From contig NZ_FMXA01000005.1 of assembly GCF_900103425.1 (NCBI RefSeq), forward strand, positions 76,087 through 130,282: a stretch of 54,196 nt of DNA, given 5' to 3'. Both the position numbers and the translations under genes were made by a program. This DNA comes from Dialister histaminiformans (GTDB lineage Bacteria; Bacillota; Negativicutes; Veillonellales; Dialisteraceae). The notes below the pieces were generated by a model. That model did no database searches, had not been told where the DNA came from, and saw only the letters and a list, made by a program, of their open reading frames with translations. Below, one piece after another: positions 32,804 through 41,788 of the stretch (position 1 is its first letter; the number at the start of each line of letters is the position of its first letter).

Positions 32804-34252
32804 ATGCAGCAGTGGATTAACCATACAGAGAAAAAGAAGCCTCGCAGTGCTTCGATGATTCGCCTTATAAGCAAAGCCATATATCTTTGCGGAGATTATG
32901 TGGGGATTTTACTGGCCGAATGGCTGGCTTTTCATATCCGGAATTACCTCATGGGGAATATATTCCAGGTGAGTGCTGTATACATATATGTGGTGACACC
33001 GGCAGTATTCCTTCTTTCACTGGCATTTGCCGGGATCTATTCCAAGCACTACACCAGTGCACAAATGCTGGAAAAGCTGTTTAAGGCCTGTCTTGGGGGC
33101 ATTGCCTTTTCCATCATCCTCATGTTCCTTACCCAGGTATCCGGTCAGGTATCCCGTCTTTATGTAGGACTTTTTGCGGTCATCGTTTACCTGTTCCTGG
33201 TAGTTGAAAAATACATTACCGCCTTATGTATCCGTAAGATGCCAGGACTTCAGATTCCTGTTCTGGTTGTAGGGGCAGGAAAGACAGCCGATGCCGCAAT
33301 TGATGAAGGGAAGAGTAACGTATTCATCAACTATCGGGTGGCTGGCTTCCTTGAAGATTTTGAACCATCGTCTGTCTATGCCGATACATATCCAATTCTT
33401 GGTGGGTTTAACGATCTGGAAAGGGTAATTGCTGAGACGGGAATTCAGGATGTAATCATCACAGCACCAGGACTTCCACAGGACCAGCTGAATCATCTCC
33501 TCTATCGGGCGCAGACACTGGTTCCCTATGTAAGTGTAGTTCCAAATCTGGTAGGCGTACCCATGTCAAATGCTGAATTAGAATCATTCTTTGATACCCA
33601 TATTATGGTATTAAATATTAAAAATAATCTGGCTTTTCAGACAAATCAAATCATAAAGAGAATATTTGATATTGTGTGTACTGTATGTGGAGGAATTCTA
33701 ATCTCACCACTTCTGCTGGCTGTTTTTGTATGGGTTAAGCTGGACTCTCCTGGACCGGCGTTCTTTAAACATCGTCGGGTGGGCAAGGATGGAAAGGAAT
33801 TCAACTGCTACAAATTCCGCTCTATGGTCGTAGATTCGAAAGAACGACTGGAAAAACTTCTGGCCACAGATCCAAAGGCAAAAGAAGAATGGGAACGGGA
33901 TTTTAAACTGAAAAACGATCCACGAATTACGAAAAGTGGTGCCTTTCTTCGAAAGACCAGTCTGGATGAACTGCCGCAGCTTCTCAACGTACTGAAGGGG
34001 GAAATGTCTCTGGTAGGTCCCCGTCCGATTGTGCAGAAAGAAGTGCCCAAGTACGGACAGTATATTAAAGAGTACTACATGGTACTTCCAGGAATCACGG
34101 GCCTCTGGCAGGCCAGTGGTCGAAGTGATATTGATTATCCGGAACGGGTGGCCATGGATCGTTGGTATGTTCATAACTGGAGTGTATGGCTTGATATCAT
34201 TCTCATCTGGCGCACATTGTTCGCAGTAATTCACAGTCGTGGTGCTTATTAA
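32804..34252 (+). CDS. Undecaprenyl-phosphate sugar phosphotransferase (WbaP/polyprenyl GPT type)
   Basis: This 482-residue initiating transferase has four or five membrane segments in the first 150 residues, a CoA-binding-like Rossmann region (VLVVGAGKTADAA), and a C-terminal sugar transferase domain. The latter has KRIFDIVCTVCGG, the block RKTSLDELPQLLNV and SLVGPRP. Such enzymes load the first sugar-phosphate on undecaprenyl phosphate for capsule or O-antigen repeat units. It starts the surface polysaccharide locus. Confidence 0.9.
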   Translation: MQQWINHTEKKKPRSASMIRLISKAIYLCGDYVGILLAEWLAFHIRNYLMGNIFQVSAVYIYVVTPAVFLLSLAFAGIYSKHYTSAQMLEKLFKACLGGIAFSIILMFLTQVSGQVSRLYVGLFAVIVYLFLVVEKYITALCIRKMPGLQIPVLVVGAGKTADAAIDEGKSNVFINYRVAGFLEDFEPSSVYADTYPILGGFNDLERVIAETGIQDVIITAPGLPQDQLNHLLYRAQTLVPYVSVVPNLVGVPMSNAELESFFDTHIMVLNIKNNLAFQTNQIIKRIFDIVCTVCGGILISPLLLAVFVWVKLDSPGPAFFKHRRVGKDGKEFNCYKFRSMVVDSKERLEKLLATDPKAKEEWERDFKLKNDPRITKSGAFLRKTSLDELPQLLNVLKGEMSLVGPRPIVQKEVPKYGQYIKEYYMVLPGITGLWQASGRSDIDYPERVAMDRWYVHNWSVWLDIILIWRTLFAVIHSRGAY

Positions 34253-34264
34253 TCAGATATAAGG

Positions 34265-35154
34265 ATGGATAAAAAAGAAAATTCGTAAGGCAGTTATTCC
34301 AGCAGCAGGGTTTGGAACACGTTTTCTCCCAGAAACCAAAGCGATGCCAAAGGAAATGCTTCCCATTGTAGATAAACCGACAATTCAATACATAGTGGAA
34401 GAGATATTAGACAGCGGAATTGAAGATATACTGATAATCAGCGGACATGCAAAACGTGCCATTGAAGATCACTTCGATTCATCACCGGAACTTGAACAGC
34501 ATTTATTTGAGCACAACAAGATGGAATTACTGGACGAAGTACGTAAAGTAGCAAGTATTAAAGTTCATTACATCCGGCAGCAGCATATGCGGGGACTTGG
34601 GGATGCCATTCTCTGTGCTAAAGATTTTATTGATGGGGAACCTTTTGGCGTTATTTTGGGGGATGACCTTGTTTATAATGGTGATAAAACTCCGGCTTTA
34701 GGTCAGTTGCTGGACCAGTATTATAAAACTGGAGGCACTATTGTGGGGGTGTCAGCTGGTTGAAAGAGAACAGGTTTCCTCCTACGGAATCATAAAAGGG
34801 AATCTTACGGAAAACTCTGACCTTGTTCATGTAGACGACATGGTGGAAAAACCAAAAGTAGAAGAAGCCCCCAGCTGTCTTGCTGCTTTGGGAAGGTATG
34901 TTATTACCCCGGAAGTGTTTGATATTTTAGAACATACAAAGCCGGGGAAAGGGGGAGAAATTCAGCTTACCGATGCACTCAGAGTTATGGCTCATAACGG
35001 CAATGTATATGCTTACAATTTCAAGGGCAAGCGTTATGATACAGGTAATAAGCTGGGGTTCCTGAAAGCAACCGTAGAATATGCACTTCGCAGGAATGAT
35101 CTGGGCCCAGCATTTAAGGAGTATCTGTCCAACGTGGTAAAAGGTCTGTCCTGA
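34265..35154 (+). pseudogene. galU: UTP-glucose-1-phosphate uridylyltransferase GalU, disrupted
   Basis: The sequence encodes [20 protein letters not shown] through GGTIVG in one frame, then [16 protein letters not shown] to the end in another; together they form a full GalU. Two defects are visible. The shift lies in GTGGGGGTGTCAG (34743-34755), consistent with one extra G. The first frame lacks ATG, GTG or TTG after the stop at 34260-34262: it opens at ATA/ATT, and the nearby ATG 34265 is out of frame across an A6 run. Sequencing error is possible, but neighbouring genes are intact. Confidence 0.8.
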
Positions 35155-35215
35155 TAAATTCGATATGGGGAAAAATAGATAGTATGTTTTTTAGGGATAA
35201 AGGAGCATGAACATA

Positions 35216-36229
35216 ATGAATGTATTACTTGCCGGTGGTGCGGGATATATTGGTTCACATACCGCAGTGGAACTGCTCAATGCAGGGCACCAGGTAGTGA
35301 TTGTAGATGACTACAGCAACAGCAGTCCCGAAGTTATTCATAGAATAGAAGAAATTACAGGCAAAACTGTGGTTTCCTATGAATCCGATGTGAAGGATAA
35401 GGAAAAGATGCGTCACATCTTTTCAGAGAATCATATTGACTGTGTCATTCATTTTGCAGGCCTTAAGGCGGTAGGAGAATCGGTCCGTCTTCCGCTGAAG
35501 TATTACCGCAATAACATAGATACTACACTGACTCTGCTGGAGTGTATGGAAGAAGCGGGAGTTAATCAGTTTGTATTCTCCTCTTCAGCTACAGTGTATG
35601 GGGAAGAAAATAAGCCGCCATACGTGGAAACCATGCATCGAGGAAGCTGTTCCAATCCGTATGGTTGGACTAAGGTGATGATGGAACAGATTCTGGAAGA
35701 TGCAGCCAAAGCTAATCCAAAATTATCCGTCATTTTGCTCCGTTATTTCAATCCAATTGGAGCCCATGAAAGTGGTCTGATTGGTGAAGACCCCCAGGGA
35801 ATTCCCAACAATCTGATGCCTTATATTGCCCAGGTAGCGGTAGGAAGAAGAGACCATCTTACTGTGTTTGGAGGAGATTATCCTACACCGGATGGAACCT
35901 GTCTTCGTGACTATATCCATGTGATGGATTTGGCCGATGGTCATGTGAAGGCAGTGGAATACGCAGCAAACCATAACGGTGTTGCAGTGTTTAACCTGGG
36001 AACAGGCACTCCTTACAGCGTTCTCGATATCATTCATGCATTTGAAAAGGTTACCGGGGTTAAAGTGAAATACGAAATCGGGCCACGAAGAGCGGGGGAT
36101 CTCTCTGAAGTTTGGGCAGATTCGACGAAAGTACAGAAAGTGCTTGGTTGGCATGCAGAACGAACGTTGAAAGATATGTGCCAGGATACATGGAACTGGC
36201 AGGCTAAGAATCCTGAGGGATATAAGTAA
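35216..36229 (+). CDS. galE: UDP-glucose 4-epimerase GalE
   Basis: This SDR enzyme interconverts UDP-glucose and UDP-galactose. The NAD motif LLAGGAGYIGSHTAVELL is at the N-terminus. The catalytic SSSATVYG and YGWTK blocks are present, and the C-terminus has GTGTPYSVLDII. I prefer ATG 35216 (MNVLLAGG), ten bases after AGGAG; ATG 35207 leaves only one base after the RBS. Length is about 337 residues, as expected. It is the last gene before base composition turns AT-rich. Confidence 0.92.
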   Translation: MNVLLAGGAGYIGSHTAVELLNAGHQVVIVDDYSNSSPEVIHRIEEITGKTVVSYESDVKDKEKMRHIFSENHIDCVIHFAGLKAVGESVRLPLKYYRNNIDTTLTLLECMEEAGVNQFVFSSSATVYGEENKPPYVETMHRGSCSNPYGWTKVMMEQILEDAAKANPKLSVILLRYFNPIGAHESGLIGEDPQGIPNNLMPYIAQVAVGRRDHLTVFGGDYPTPDGTCLRDYIHVMDLADGHVKAVEYAANHNGVAVFNLGTGTPYSVLDIIHAFEKVTGVKVKYEIGPRRAGDLSEVWADSTKVQKVLGWHAERTLKDMCQDTWNWQAKNPEGYK

Positions 36230-36234
36230 TCAGA

Positions 36235-36783
36235 ATGAGTACTATAAAGACATTCAAGGTTATCTTTCTTGATAGAGACGGTGTCATAAATAAAAAAGCA
36301 CCAGAAGGGGATTATATTAAAAACTGGGAAGAATTTCATTTTTTAGAAAAAGTTCCTGAGGCAATTCATATTTTTAATGATTTGGGTTTCAAAATTGTTG
36401 TTGTCAGTAACCAACGTGGGATAGCCAAAAGGCTGATGACCATGTCGGATGTAAATTATATCCATGAACAAATCAATAAACAGATTTCTGCATACAAAGC
36501 ACATATAGATGCATTTTTTGTATGCCCTCATGAAAAGGGTACCTGCCATTGCAGGAAACCGGAAATTGGCTTGTTCTTACAGGCTGCCAAGCTATTTCCC
36601 GTAGATAAATTACATTCATTTATGATGGGCGATAGTATTACGGATATAGAGGCAGGTCATAAATTTGGAATAAAATCTGTTGCAATTGGGAATTTTTTAA
36701 AAAAAGCAGATTTTTATTTTCCAGATTTATATCAAGCAGCTAAATATATTATGAATTCAGGGAGTAGTTATGGTAATCACTAA
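36235..36783 (+). CDS. gmhB: Heptose bisphosphate phosphatase (second GmhB-like)
   Basis: This 182-residue HAD-IIIA phosphatase has motif I IFLDRDGVINKK, VVSNQRGIAKR, the zinc loop CPHEKGTCHCRKPE, and the acidic motif MMGDSITDIEAG. It lies with a heptose kinase, a SIS isomerase and a nucleotidyltransferase, so it fits the GDP-D-glycero-alpha-D-manno-heptose pathway. It differs clearly from the copy at 14646. Its end overlaps the kinase gene by 14 bases. Confidence 0.88.
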   Translation: MSTIKTFKVIFLDRDGVINKKAPEGDYIKNWEEFHFLEKVPEAIHIFNDLGFKIVVVSNQRGIAKRLMTMSDVNYIHEQINKQISAYKAHIDAFFVCPHEKGTCHCRKPEIGLFLQAAKLFPVDKLHSFMMGDSITDIEAGHKFGIKSVAIGNFLKKADFYFPDLYQAAKYIMNSGSSYGNH

Positions 36784-37747
36784 AACACCTTTTAGGATGT
36801 CCTTTTTTGGTGGAGGAACAGATATTAAGGAATTTTATTCAGAGTATGGTGGCAGTGTACTTTCTTCTACTTTTGATAAGTATTGTTACGTAACTTCTAG
36901 GTTTTTACCTGAATTTTTCGATTACTCTTCAGAATTTGTTTATTCTCGGATAGAAAGAGTAACAGACATTGATAAAATAGAACACCCTTTGATTAGAAAC
37001 TGTATGAAATTTATGAATTTACAGAATATTCGGCTGGCATATGATGCTGATCTTCCAGCGAGAACAGGGTTGGGGACAAGTTCCTCTTTTGCGGTGGGAA
37101 TGCTCAATGCATTTCATGCTCTTAAAGGAGAAATGTGTAATAAAAAAGAACTGGCAGATGAGGCTATTTATGTAGAAAGAGTTCTTTGTAATGAATCGGG
37201 AGGAATTCAGGATCAGATAGCTGCTTCTTATGGCGGATTCAACCGTATTGATATGAGTGAGGATGGATATCAGGTTAAACCGATTATTCTTCCCAAACAA
37301 CGCAAAAAAGAGCTGAATGATTCACTGATGTTGTTTTTTACTGGATTTACACATATGTCATCAACCGTTCAAAATGGAGTAAAAGAAAATTTCTCCGATA
37401 AAATAAGACGGTTGCAAACCATGAAGTCCATGGTTGATGACGCACAGAATATATTAATAAAAGGCAGTCATTTGTCTGACTTTGGAAAAATGCTTCATGA
37501 AACATGGAAGTTAAAGAAGAGTTTATCATCAATAATATCTAACAGTGATATAGATGACATGTATCAATCAGCTATTAAGGCAGGAGCTGAAGGTGGGAAA
37601 CTTCTTGGATCAGGGGGTGGAGGTTTTTTACTGTTTTATGTGGACAAGGATAAACAAAAATATGTAAGAGACGCATTAAAGAATTTATTATATATTCCTT
37701 TTAATTTTGAAAATGATGGCACCCGCATCATCTATTATGATGAATAA
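36770..37747 (+). CDS. hddA: D-glycero-alpha-D-manno-heptose-7-phosphate kinase (HddA)
   Basis: This 325-residue GHMP kinase starts VITKTPFRMSFFGGGTDIKEF and has the ATP loop PARTGLGTSSSFAVGML and the C-terminal GSGGGGFLLFY motif. HddA phosphorylates the 1-position of heptose 7-phosphate with alpha configuration, which directs flux to GDP-heptose rather than ADP-heptose. The four-gene context (phosphatase, kinase, isomerase, guanylyltransferase) supports this over other GHMP sugar kinases. Confidence 0.9.
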   Translation: MVITKTPFRMSFFGGGTDIKEFYSEYGGSVLSSTFDKYCYVTSRFLPEFFDYSSEFVYSRIERVTDIDKIEHPLIRNCMKFMNLQNIRLAYDADLPARTGLGTSSSFAVGMLNAFHALKGEMCNKKELADEAIYVERVLCNESGGIQDQIAASYGGFNRIDMSEDGYQVKPIILPKQRKKELNDSLMLFFTGFTHMSSTVQNGVKENFSDKIRRLQTMKSMVDDAQNILIKGSHLSDFGKMLHETWKLKKSLSSIISNSDIDDMYQSAIKAGAEGGKLLGSGGGGFLLFYVDKDKQKYVRDALKNLLYIPFNFENDGTRIIYYDE

Positions 37748-37773
37748 TGTCCCTTAGTAAGGAGTTTGTATTA

Positions 37774-38427
37774 ATGAAATCTTCAACCATGCAATATATC
37801 GAAGAATTAGTTACAAGATATCCTGTACTTGAAAAAGTAAAAGATGATGTTGTAGAGGCACTCAACATGTTAATCAATATGTATTCTGCTCCATATCATG
37901 GCAAAATACTTGTTTGTGGAAATGGTGGTAGCGCAGCTGACTCTTTACATATAGTTGGAGAATTGATGAAGTCTTTTAAAATTCCAAGGCCTCTTCCAGA
38001 AAACTTCAGACAAAATATATTAAAGTATTCCCATGGCAAAGAACTCTGTAAAAATTTACAGATGCCTCTCCAGGCAATGTCGTTAGTTTGTGAAGTCGGG
38101 CTAAATACCGCTCTTGGTAATGATGTGGAAGCAGTATATGAATTTGCACAGCAGGTATTAGGGTACGGTCAAAAAGGAGATATCCTTTTTTGTATCAGTA
38201 CTTCAGGTAATTCGGAAAATGTAGTATGTGCAGCAGAAGTGGCACTGGCAAAGGAAATTAATGTAATTGCCCTCACTGGTGCAACTGGGGGAAAACTCAA
38301 AAACCTGGCAACGGTTTGTATTGCAGTCCCTGAAATTGAAACTTTCAAGGTACAGGAATTACATTTGCCTGTTTATCATGCCTTATGTCTGGCAGTTGAA
38401 AACGAAATATTTAAGAGGGGAGAGTAA
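37774..38427 (+). CDS. gmhA: Phosphoheptose isomerase (second GmhA-like SIS protein)
   Basis: This SIS-domain isomerase has VCGNGGSAADSLHIVGEL and the loop STSGNSENVVCAAEVA. It carries an insert (the block IPRPLPENFRQNILKYSHG) absent from the copy at 14084. Start ATG 37774 has GGAG nine bases upstream; the ATG at 37747 overlaps the previous stop but lacks an RBS. It would make heptose 7-phosphate for the GDP-heptose branch. Confidence 0.88.
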   Translation: MKSSTMQYIEELVTRYPVLEKVKDDVVEALNMLINMYSAPYHGKILVCGNGGSAADSLHIVGELMKSFKIPRPLPENFRQNILKYSHGKELCKNLQMPLQAMSLVCEVGLNTALGNDVEAVYEFAQQVLGYGQKGDILFCISTSGNSENVVCAAEVALAKEINVIALTGATGGKLKNLATVCIAVPEIETFKVQELHLPVYHALCLAVENEIFKRGE

Positions 38428-38429
38428 GT

Positions 38430-39122
38430 ATGGAAGCAATAGTTTTGGCTGGGGGATTTGGTACCAGACTGCAAAAAGTTGTTCAAGATGTGCCCAAGCC
38501 AATGGCACCAGTTGCGGACAAACCATTTCTTTCCTATTTACTTGACCAATTGGATAGACAGGGATGCGCTCATGCTGTTCTGGCAGTGGGTTATAAGAGA
38601 GAAGCCATCCAAGACTTTTTTGGCTCGGGCTATAAGGGGCTCTCTCTGTCCTACTCTATAGAGGACAAGCCGCTTCTTACCGGTGGGGCACTAAAGAAGG
38701 CCTTACAGATGGTTACGGAAGAAGCAGTGCTTGTGTTAAATGGAGATACGTTCTTTGGCGTAGATTTCTCTAAAATGATGGATTTTCACTATCAGACTCA
38801 TTCTGACGCTACACTGGCAGTGAAAGAGCTTCATGATTTCTCACGATATGGGACAGTCCATTTTGATGATGATTATAGAATTACTCGATTTGTAGAGAAA
38901 AAAGCATGTCAGGAAGGGTTTATCAATGGCGGGGTATATGTGCTGAATCGTACCCTTTTTGGTGATATCCCTCAGGATAAATTTATGATGGAAAAAGATT
39001 TTCTGGAAAAATATGTAGATTCGAAAGTGTTTAGCGCATTCCCTTGTGATGGATATTTTATAGATATTGGCATTCCGGAAGATTATGAAAAGGCAAATAA
39101 GGAGTTTCGCGAGCTGGTATGA
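38430..39122 (+). CDS. hddC: Heptose-1-phosphate guanylyltransferase (HddC-like)
   Basis: This 230-residue nucleotidyltransferase has the N-terminal MEAIVLAGGFGTRLQKVV, the sugar-nucleotide site VLNGDTFFGVDF, and a short C-terminus without the hexapeptide repeats of GlmU or GalU-type relatives. By context it joins GMP to D-glycero-alpha-D-manno-heptose 1-phosphate. The nucleotide (GTP) is inferred from the pathway. It starts two bases after the isomerase stop and overlaps the next gene by four bases (ATGA). Confidence 0.87.
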   Translation: MEAIVLAGGFGTRLQKVVQDVPKPMAPVADKPFLSYLLDQLDRQGCAHAVLAVGYKREAIQDFFGSGYKGLSLSYSIEDKPLLTGGALKKALQMVTEEAVLVLNGDTFFGVDFSKMMDFHYQTHSDATLAVKELHDFSRYGTVHFDDDYRITRFVEKKACQEGFINGGVYVLNRTLFGDIPQDKFMMEKDFLEKYVDSKVFSAFPCDGYFIDIGIPEDYEKANKEFRELV

Positions 39123-40375
39123 AGAATAAAAAGCTGCTTTTTGTAACGACAAGACTTTTCTGGCCAACAGATAGCGGGCGGAAATTAAGCCTGTACTATT
39201 ACTGCAAAGGTATTCATGAAAAGTATAATTGTGATATTTACATCTACTCCTTCCTGGAATCAGGGCAGACAGAGGAAGATATAGAGGAAAAGCCTGAATT
39301 TATTAAAGAGGTTCGGCTGGCTGATTCCATTAGCAAAAGGGAAAAGATTCACAACTTATTATTAAAGACCATGCTTTCTCGAAAATGGCCGATTCAGTGT
39401 TCTTTGTATTTTAGTGAGCAAAATGCTGAGCATATAAAAAAATATTGCGATGAGATTCAACCTGATTATATTTTTACCGATATGATTCGTACATCTATGT
39501 ATTACGATTCTTTTAAGCATACTCAAGCATTGAAAGTGCTGGATATGGATGATTTGCTTTCCGCTCGTTATGAAAGACAGCTGCATGCTCAATATAAATC
39601 AAATATATCCGGGCAATATGCTGGTAAACTCCCAGGATTTATTATCAAGCTCATTAATAACCAGATTGTGCGCAATGCAATTCTTAAATTAGAAAGGAAT
39701 CTGACAGTAAAAGCAGAAATTCACTATTCAAAGCTTTATGATAAAGTGATTTTTGTTTCTGATGTAGAAACGGCATATCTCAATAGTAAAGTTCCCGGAA
39801 AAGCGGTGACGATCCCCGTTGGGATTAATACTGTTCCCGAAATAGAGTTAACAGGAGAACCAGAAGGTAATCTACTCTCCTATGTTGGTAATCTGAAGGT
39901 CGCAGCGAATGTAGATACACTTCACTGGATTATTTCGGATATCCTGCCAAAAATTCAGCACGATGTGAGATTCATGGTTATTGGAAAATGTCCAGATGAT
40001 ATTCGAAGCAAATATAAGGATAAAAGTAATATTATCTTTACTGGACGTGTAGATAATCTAGTGGAATATGTTCGTAAAAGTCAGATCTTCCTGTCCCCTA
40101 TTTTGTATGGTACAGGAATTAAAACCAAGATTCTGGAAGCTATGTCCATGGAGGTACCTGTTGTAACAAATGACATAGGTGCTGAAGGAATTATGGCCAG
40201 AGATGGTAAGGAGTTATGGATTAGAAATGATTCTGCAACTATAGCTGAACAGGTTGACTATTTGTTGGACCATTATGATGAAGCAGTGAGTGTAGCTGAA
40301 GTAGGAAGAGAACTGGTAGAAAAAAAATATGAATGGAATAATATATATAAAGAGTTTGGCAAATTTTTCAAATAG
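39119..40375 (+). CDS. Glycosyltransferase, GT4-like
   Basis: This 418-residue GT-B transferase has an N-terminal acceptor domain starting LLFVTTRLFWPTDSGRKLSLYYY and a C-terminal donor domain with YGTGIKTKILEAMSMEVPVV, the usual glycosyl-transferases group 1 site. Overlap with hddC suggests it may be the heptosyltransferase that uses GDP-heptose, but that is inference. It ends the tightly packed heptose block. Confidence 0.85.
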   Translation: MKNKKLLFVTTRLFWPTDSGRKLSLYYYCKGIHEKYNCDIYIYSFLESGQTEEDIEEKPEFIKEVRLADSISKREKIHNLLLKTMLSRKWPIQCSLYFSEQNAEHIKKYCDEIQPDYIFTDMIRTSMYYDSFKHTQALKVLDMDDLLSARYERQLHAQYKSNISGQYAGKLPGFIIKLINNQIVRNAILKLERNLTVKAEIHYSKLYDKVIFVSDVETAYLNSKVPGKAVTIPVGINTVPEIELTGEPEGNLLSYVGNLKVAANVDTLHWIISDILPKIQHDVRFMVIGKCPDDIRSKYKDKSNIIFTGRVDNLVEYVRKSQIFLSPILYGTGIKTKILEAMSMEVPVVTNDIGAEGIMARDGKELWIRNDSATIAEQVDYLLDHYDEAVSVAEVGRELVEKKYEWNNIYKEFGKFFK

Positions 40376-40473
40376 AATTTGGATTATTTGATAGTCTGAA
40401 TTTACATAAAAGCAAGAAGGATAAAATGTAGGGAATATAGTGAATAAAAACTGGAAATCTAATCAAAAAAATA

Positions 40474-40506
40474 TTTGGACTTTTAGAAATTTATTGGACT
40501 TTTAGA
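40474..40506 (+). repeat. Short direct repeat upstream of acyltransferase
   Basis: TTGGACTTTTAGA occurs twice, about 19 bases apart, in the AT-rich gap before the acyltransferase gene. It could be a regulator site or a chance duplication. Confidence 0.35.
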
Positions 40507-40525
40507 TAGAAGGAACATTACAATT

Positions 40526-41635
40526 TTGACAGACAGACAGACAGACAGACAGAAGGAAAGACAGAAGGAAAGAAACATATTTTTGGATATAGTCAAATAT
40601 TTCACGATATTTTTAGTGATATGGGGACATGTGGTTCAACAGTCATTGAATCCTGGCGTATATCCAGAACATGTTGATGGTATTTATCGTTTGATTTATA
40701 CATTTCATATGCCACTTTTTATGGGGATAAGCGGGTATTTTTTTGGAAAATCTGTATGTAAAGTAGGAGGTGTTTATTCTTATCTAAAAAAGAAATTAAA
40801 GAAAAGGATTCTGGGGCTTATTATTCCCATGCTTTCATTCGGGGTTATCGCCTATTTTGTCCAAGTATTTATGGAAAAGAAGGTAGAATCACCCCTAACG
40901 ATTCTTCAGCAGGCACATAATATTTGGTTCTTGGGCGATTTGGTTATCTATACTTTTGTGGTTTTAGCCGTCTCATTTCTATGTAATCAAAAATTCTCCC
41001 ATGATTGGAAATATCTTTTAGCAGGAGCAATACTCACCTGTATTCCCCAAGTTGGATATGGGTTCAGGGGACCGTTTTTTTATCTTTATTACATTGCAGG
41101 ATACTGTATAGCCATGTATCTAACTAATTCTAAAATTGTTTCTTTAAGTAAATATGGCAAAGAGGGAATTATAGTTTTTCTACTTACTTATGTTCTTTAT
41201 AGCCATCTTCCGTGGCCGTTTGAGCATTTTCAGGCAAATTGGCATAGCTTTTCTTTTATTCGCATATTTACAGTGATTTCATTAAAAATTATCTTGGGCT
41301 TCATAGGGAGTTATATAGCACTTTATCTGATTTATCAAATGTGTATGAAACTTCAGTCTACCTGGCTTTTTAGAAAGGCAAGTCGGATGGGTGCATATAC
41401 TTTGGATATTTATCTCATTCAGATGATTTTAGTTGAACGCATTCTTGGGCCCGTCTATCGCCAATGGATGGATATTTCTGGAATAGACTATTTACATATG
41501 TATGGGTTATTGGTTGAGTTTATAGTCACATTTTCATTTGCGGTTGTGTTAATTGAAATTATTTGTTGGATTAGCCGATTAGTTAATAAAAGCCCCGCCC
41601 TGGCATACTTTTTGTTTTATAGAAAAATATCATGA
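40526..41635 (+). CDS. Acyltransferase-3 family membrane protein, with GACA repeat at its start
   Basis: This 369-residue integral membrane acyltransferase has the family start RNIFLDIVKYFTIFLVIWGH, in which the His is catalytic, and about ten hydrophobic segments. Relatives O-acetylate capsule, LPS or peptidoglycan sugars. The probable start is TTG 40526, with AAGGA 11 bases upstream. Six GACA units (40528-40551) follow the start at once and are translated as TDRQ repeats, so loss or gain of a unit would shift the frame. Phase-variable acylation is therefore plausible. Confidence 0.83.
   Translation: MTDRQTDRQKERQKERNIFLDIVKYFTIFLVIWGHVVQQSLNPGVYPEHVDGIYRLIYTFHMPLFMGISGYFFGKSVCKVGGVYSYLKKKLKKRILGLIIPMLSFGVIAYFVQVFMEKKVESPLTILQQAHNIWFLGDLVIYTFVVLAVSFLCNQKFSHDWKYLLAGAILTCIPQVGYGFRGPFFYLYYIAGYCIAMYLTNSKIVSLSKYGKEGIIVFLLTYVLYSHLPWPFEHFQANWHSFSFIRIFTVISLKIILGFIGSYIALYLIYQMCMKLQSTWLFRKASRMGAYTLDIYLIQMILVERILGPVYRQWMDISGIDYLHMYGLLVEFIVTFSFAVVLIEIICWISRLVNKSPALAYFLFYRKIS
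40528..40551 (+). repeat. Tetranucleotide repeat (GACA)6
   Basis: Six perfect GACA units are followed by imperfect tetramers GAAG, GAAA, GACA, GAAG, GAAA, GAAA up to 40575. The repeat lies between the start codon and the first conserved codons of the acyltransferase gene. It is of the type that controls phase variation in Haemophilus and Neisseria surface genes. Confidence 0.95.
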
Positions 41636-41788
41636 TTATAAATTCCAATATCTAATTGAACACTTTATAAAGCCACTAATCTGTTCACCTCTTCCAAGAA
41701 AAGTACTTTGATATTAATTTCCTTTATGATGCCTCTCCTTTTTTCCGTATACGAGTAATGGCAAGATACACATTTAAATTTATTTAGG

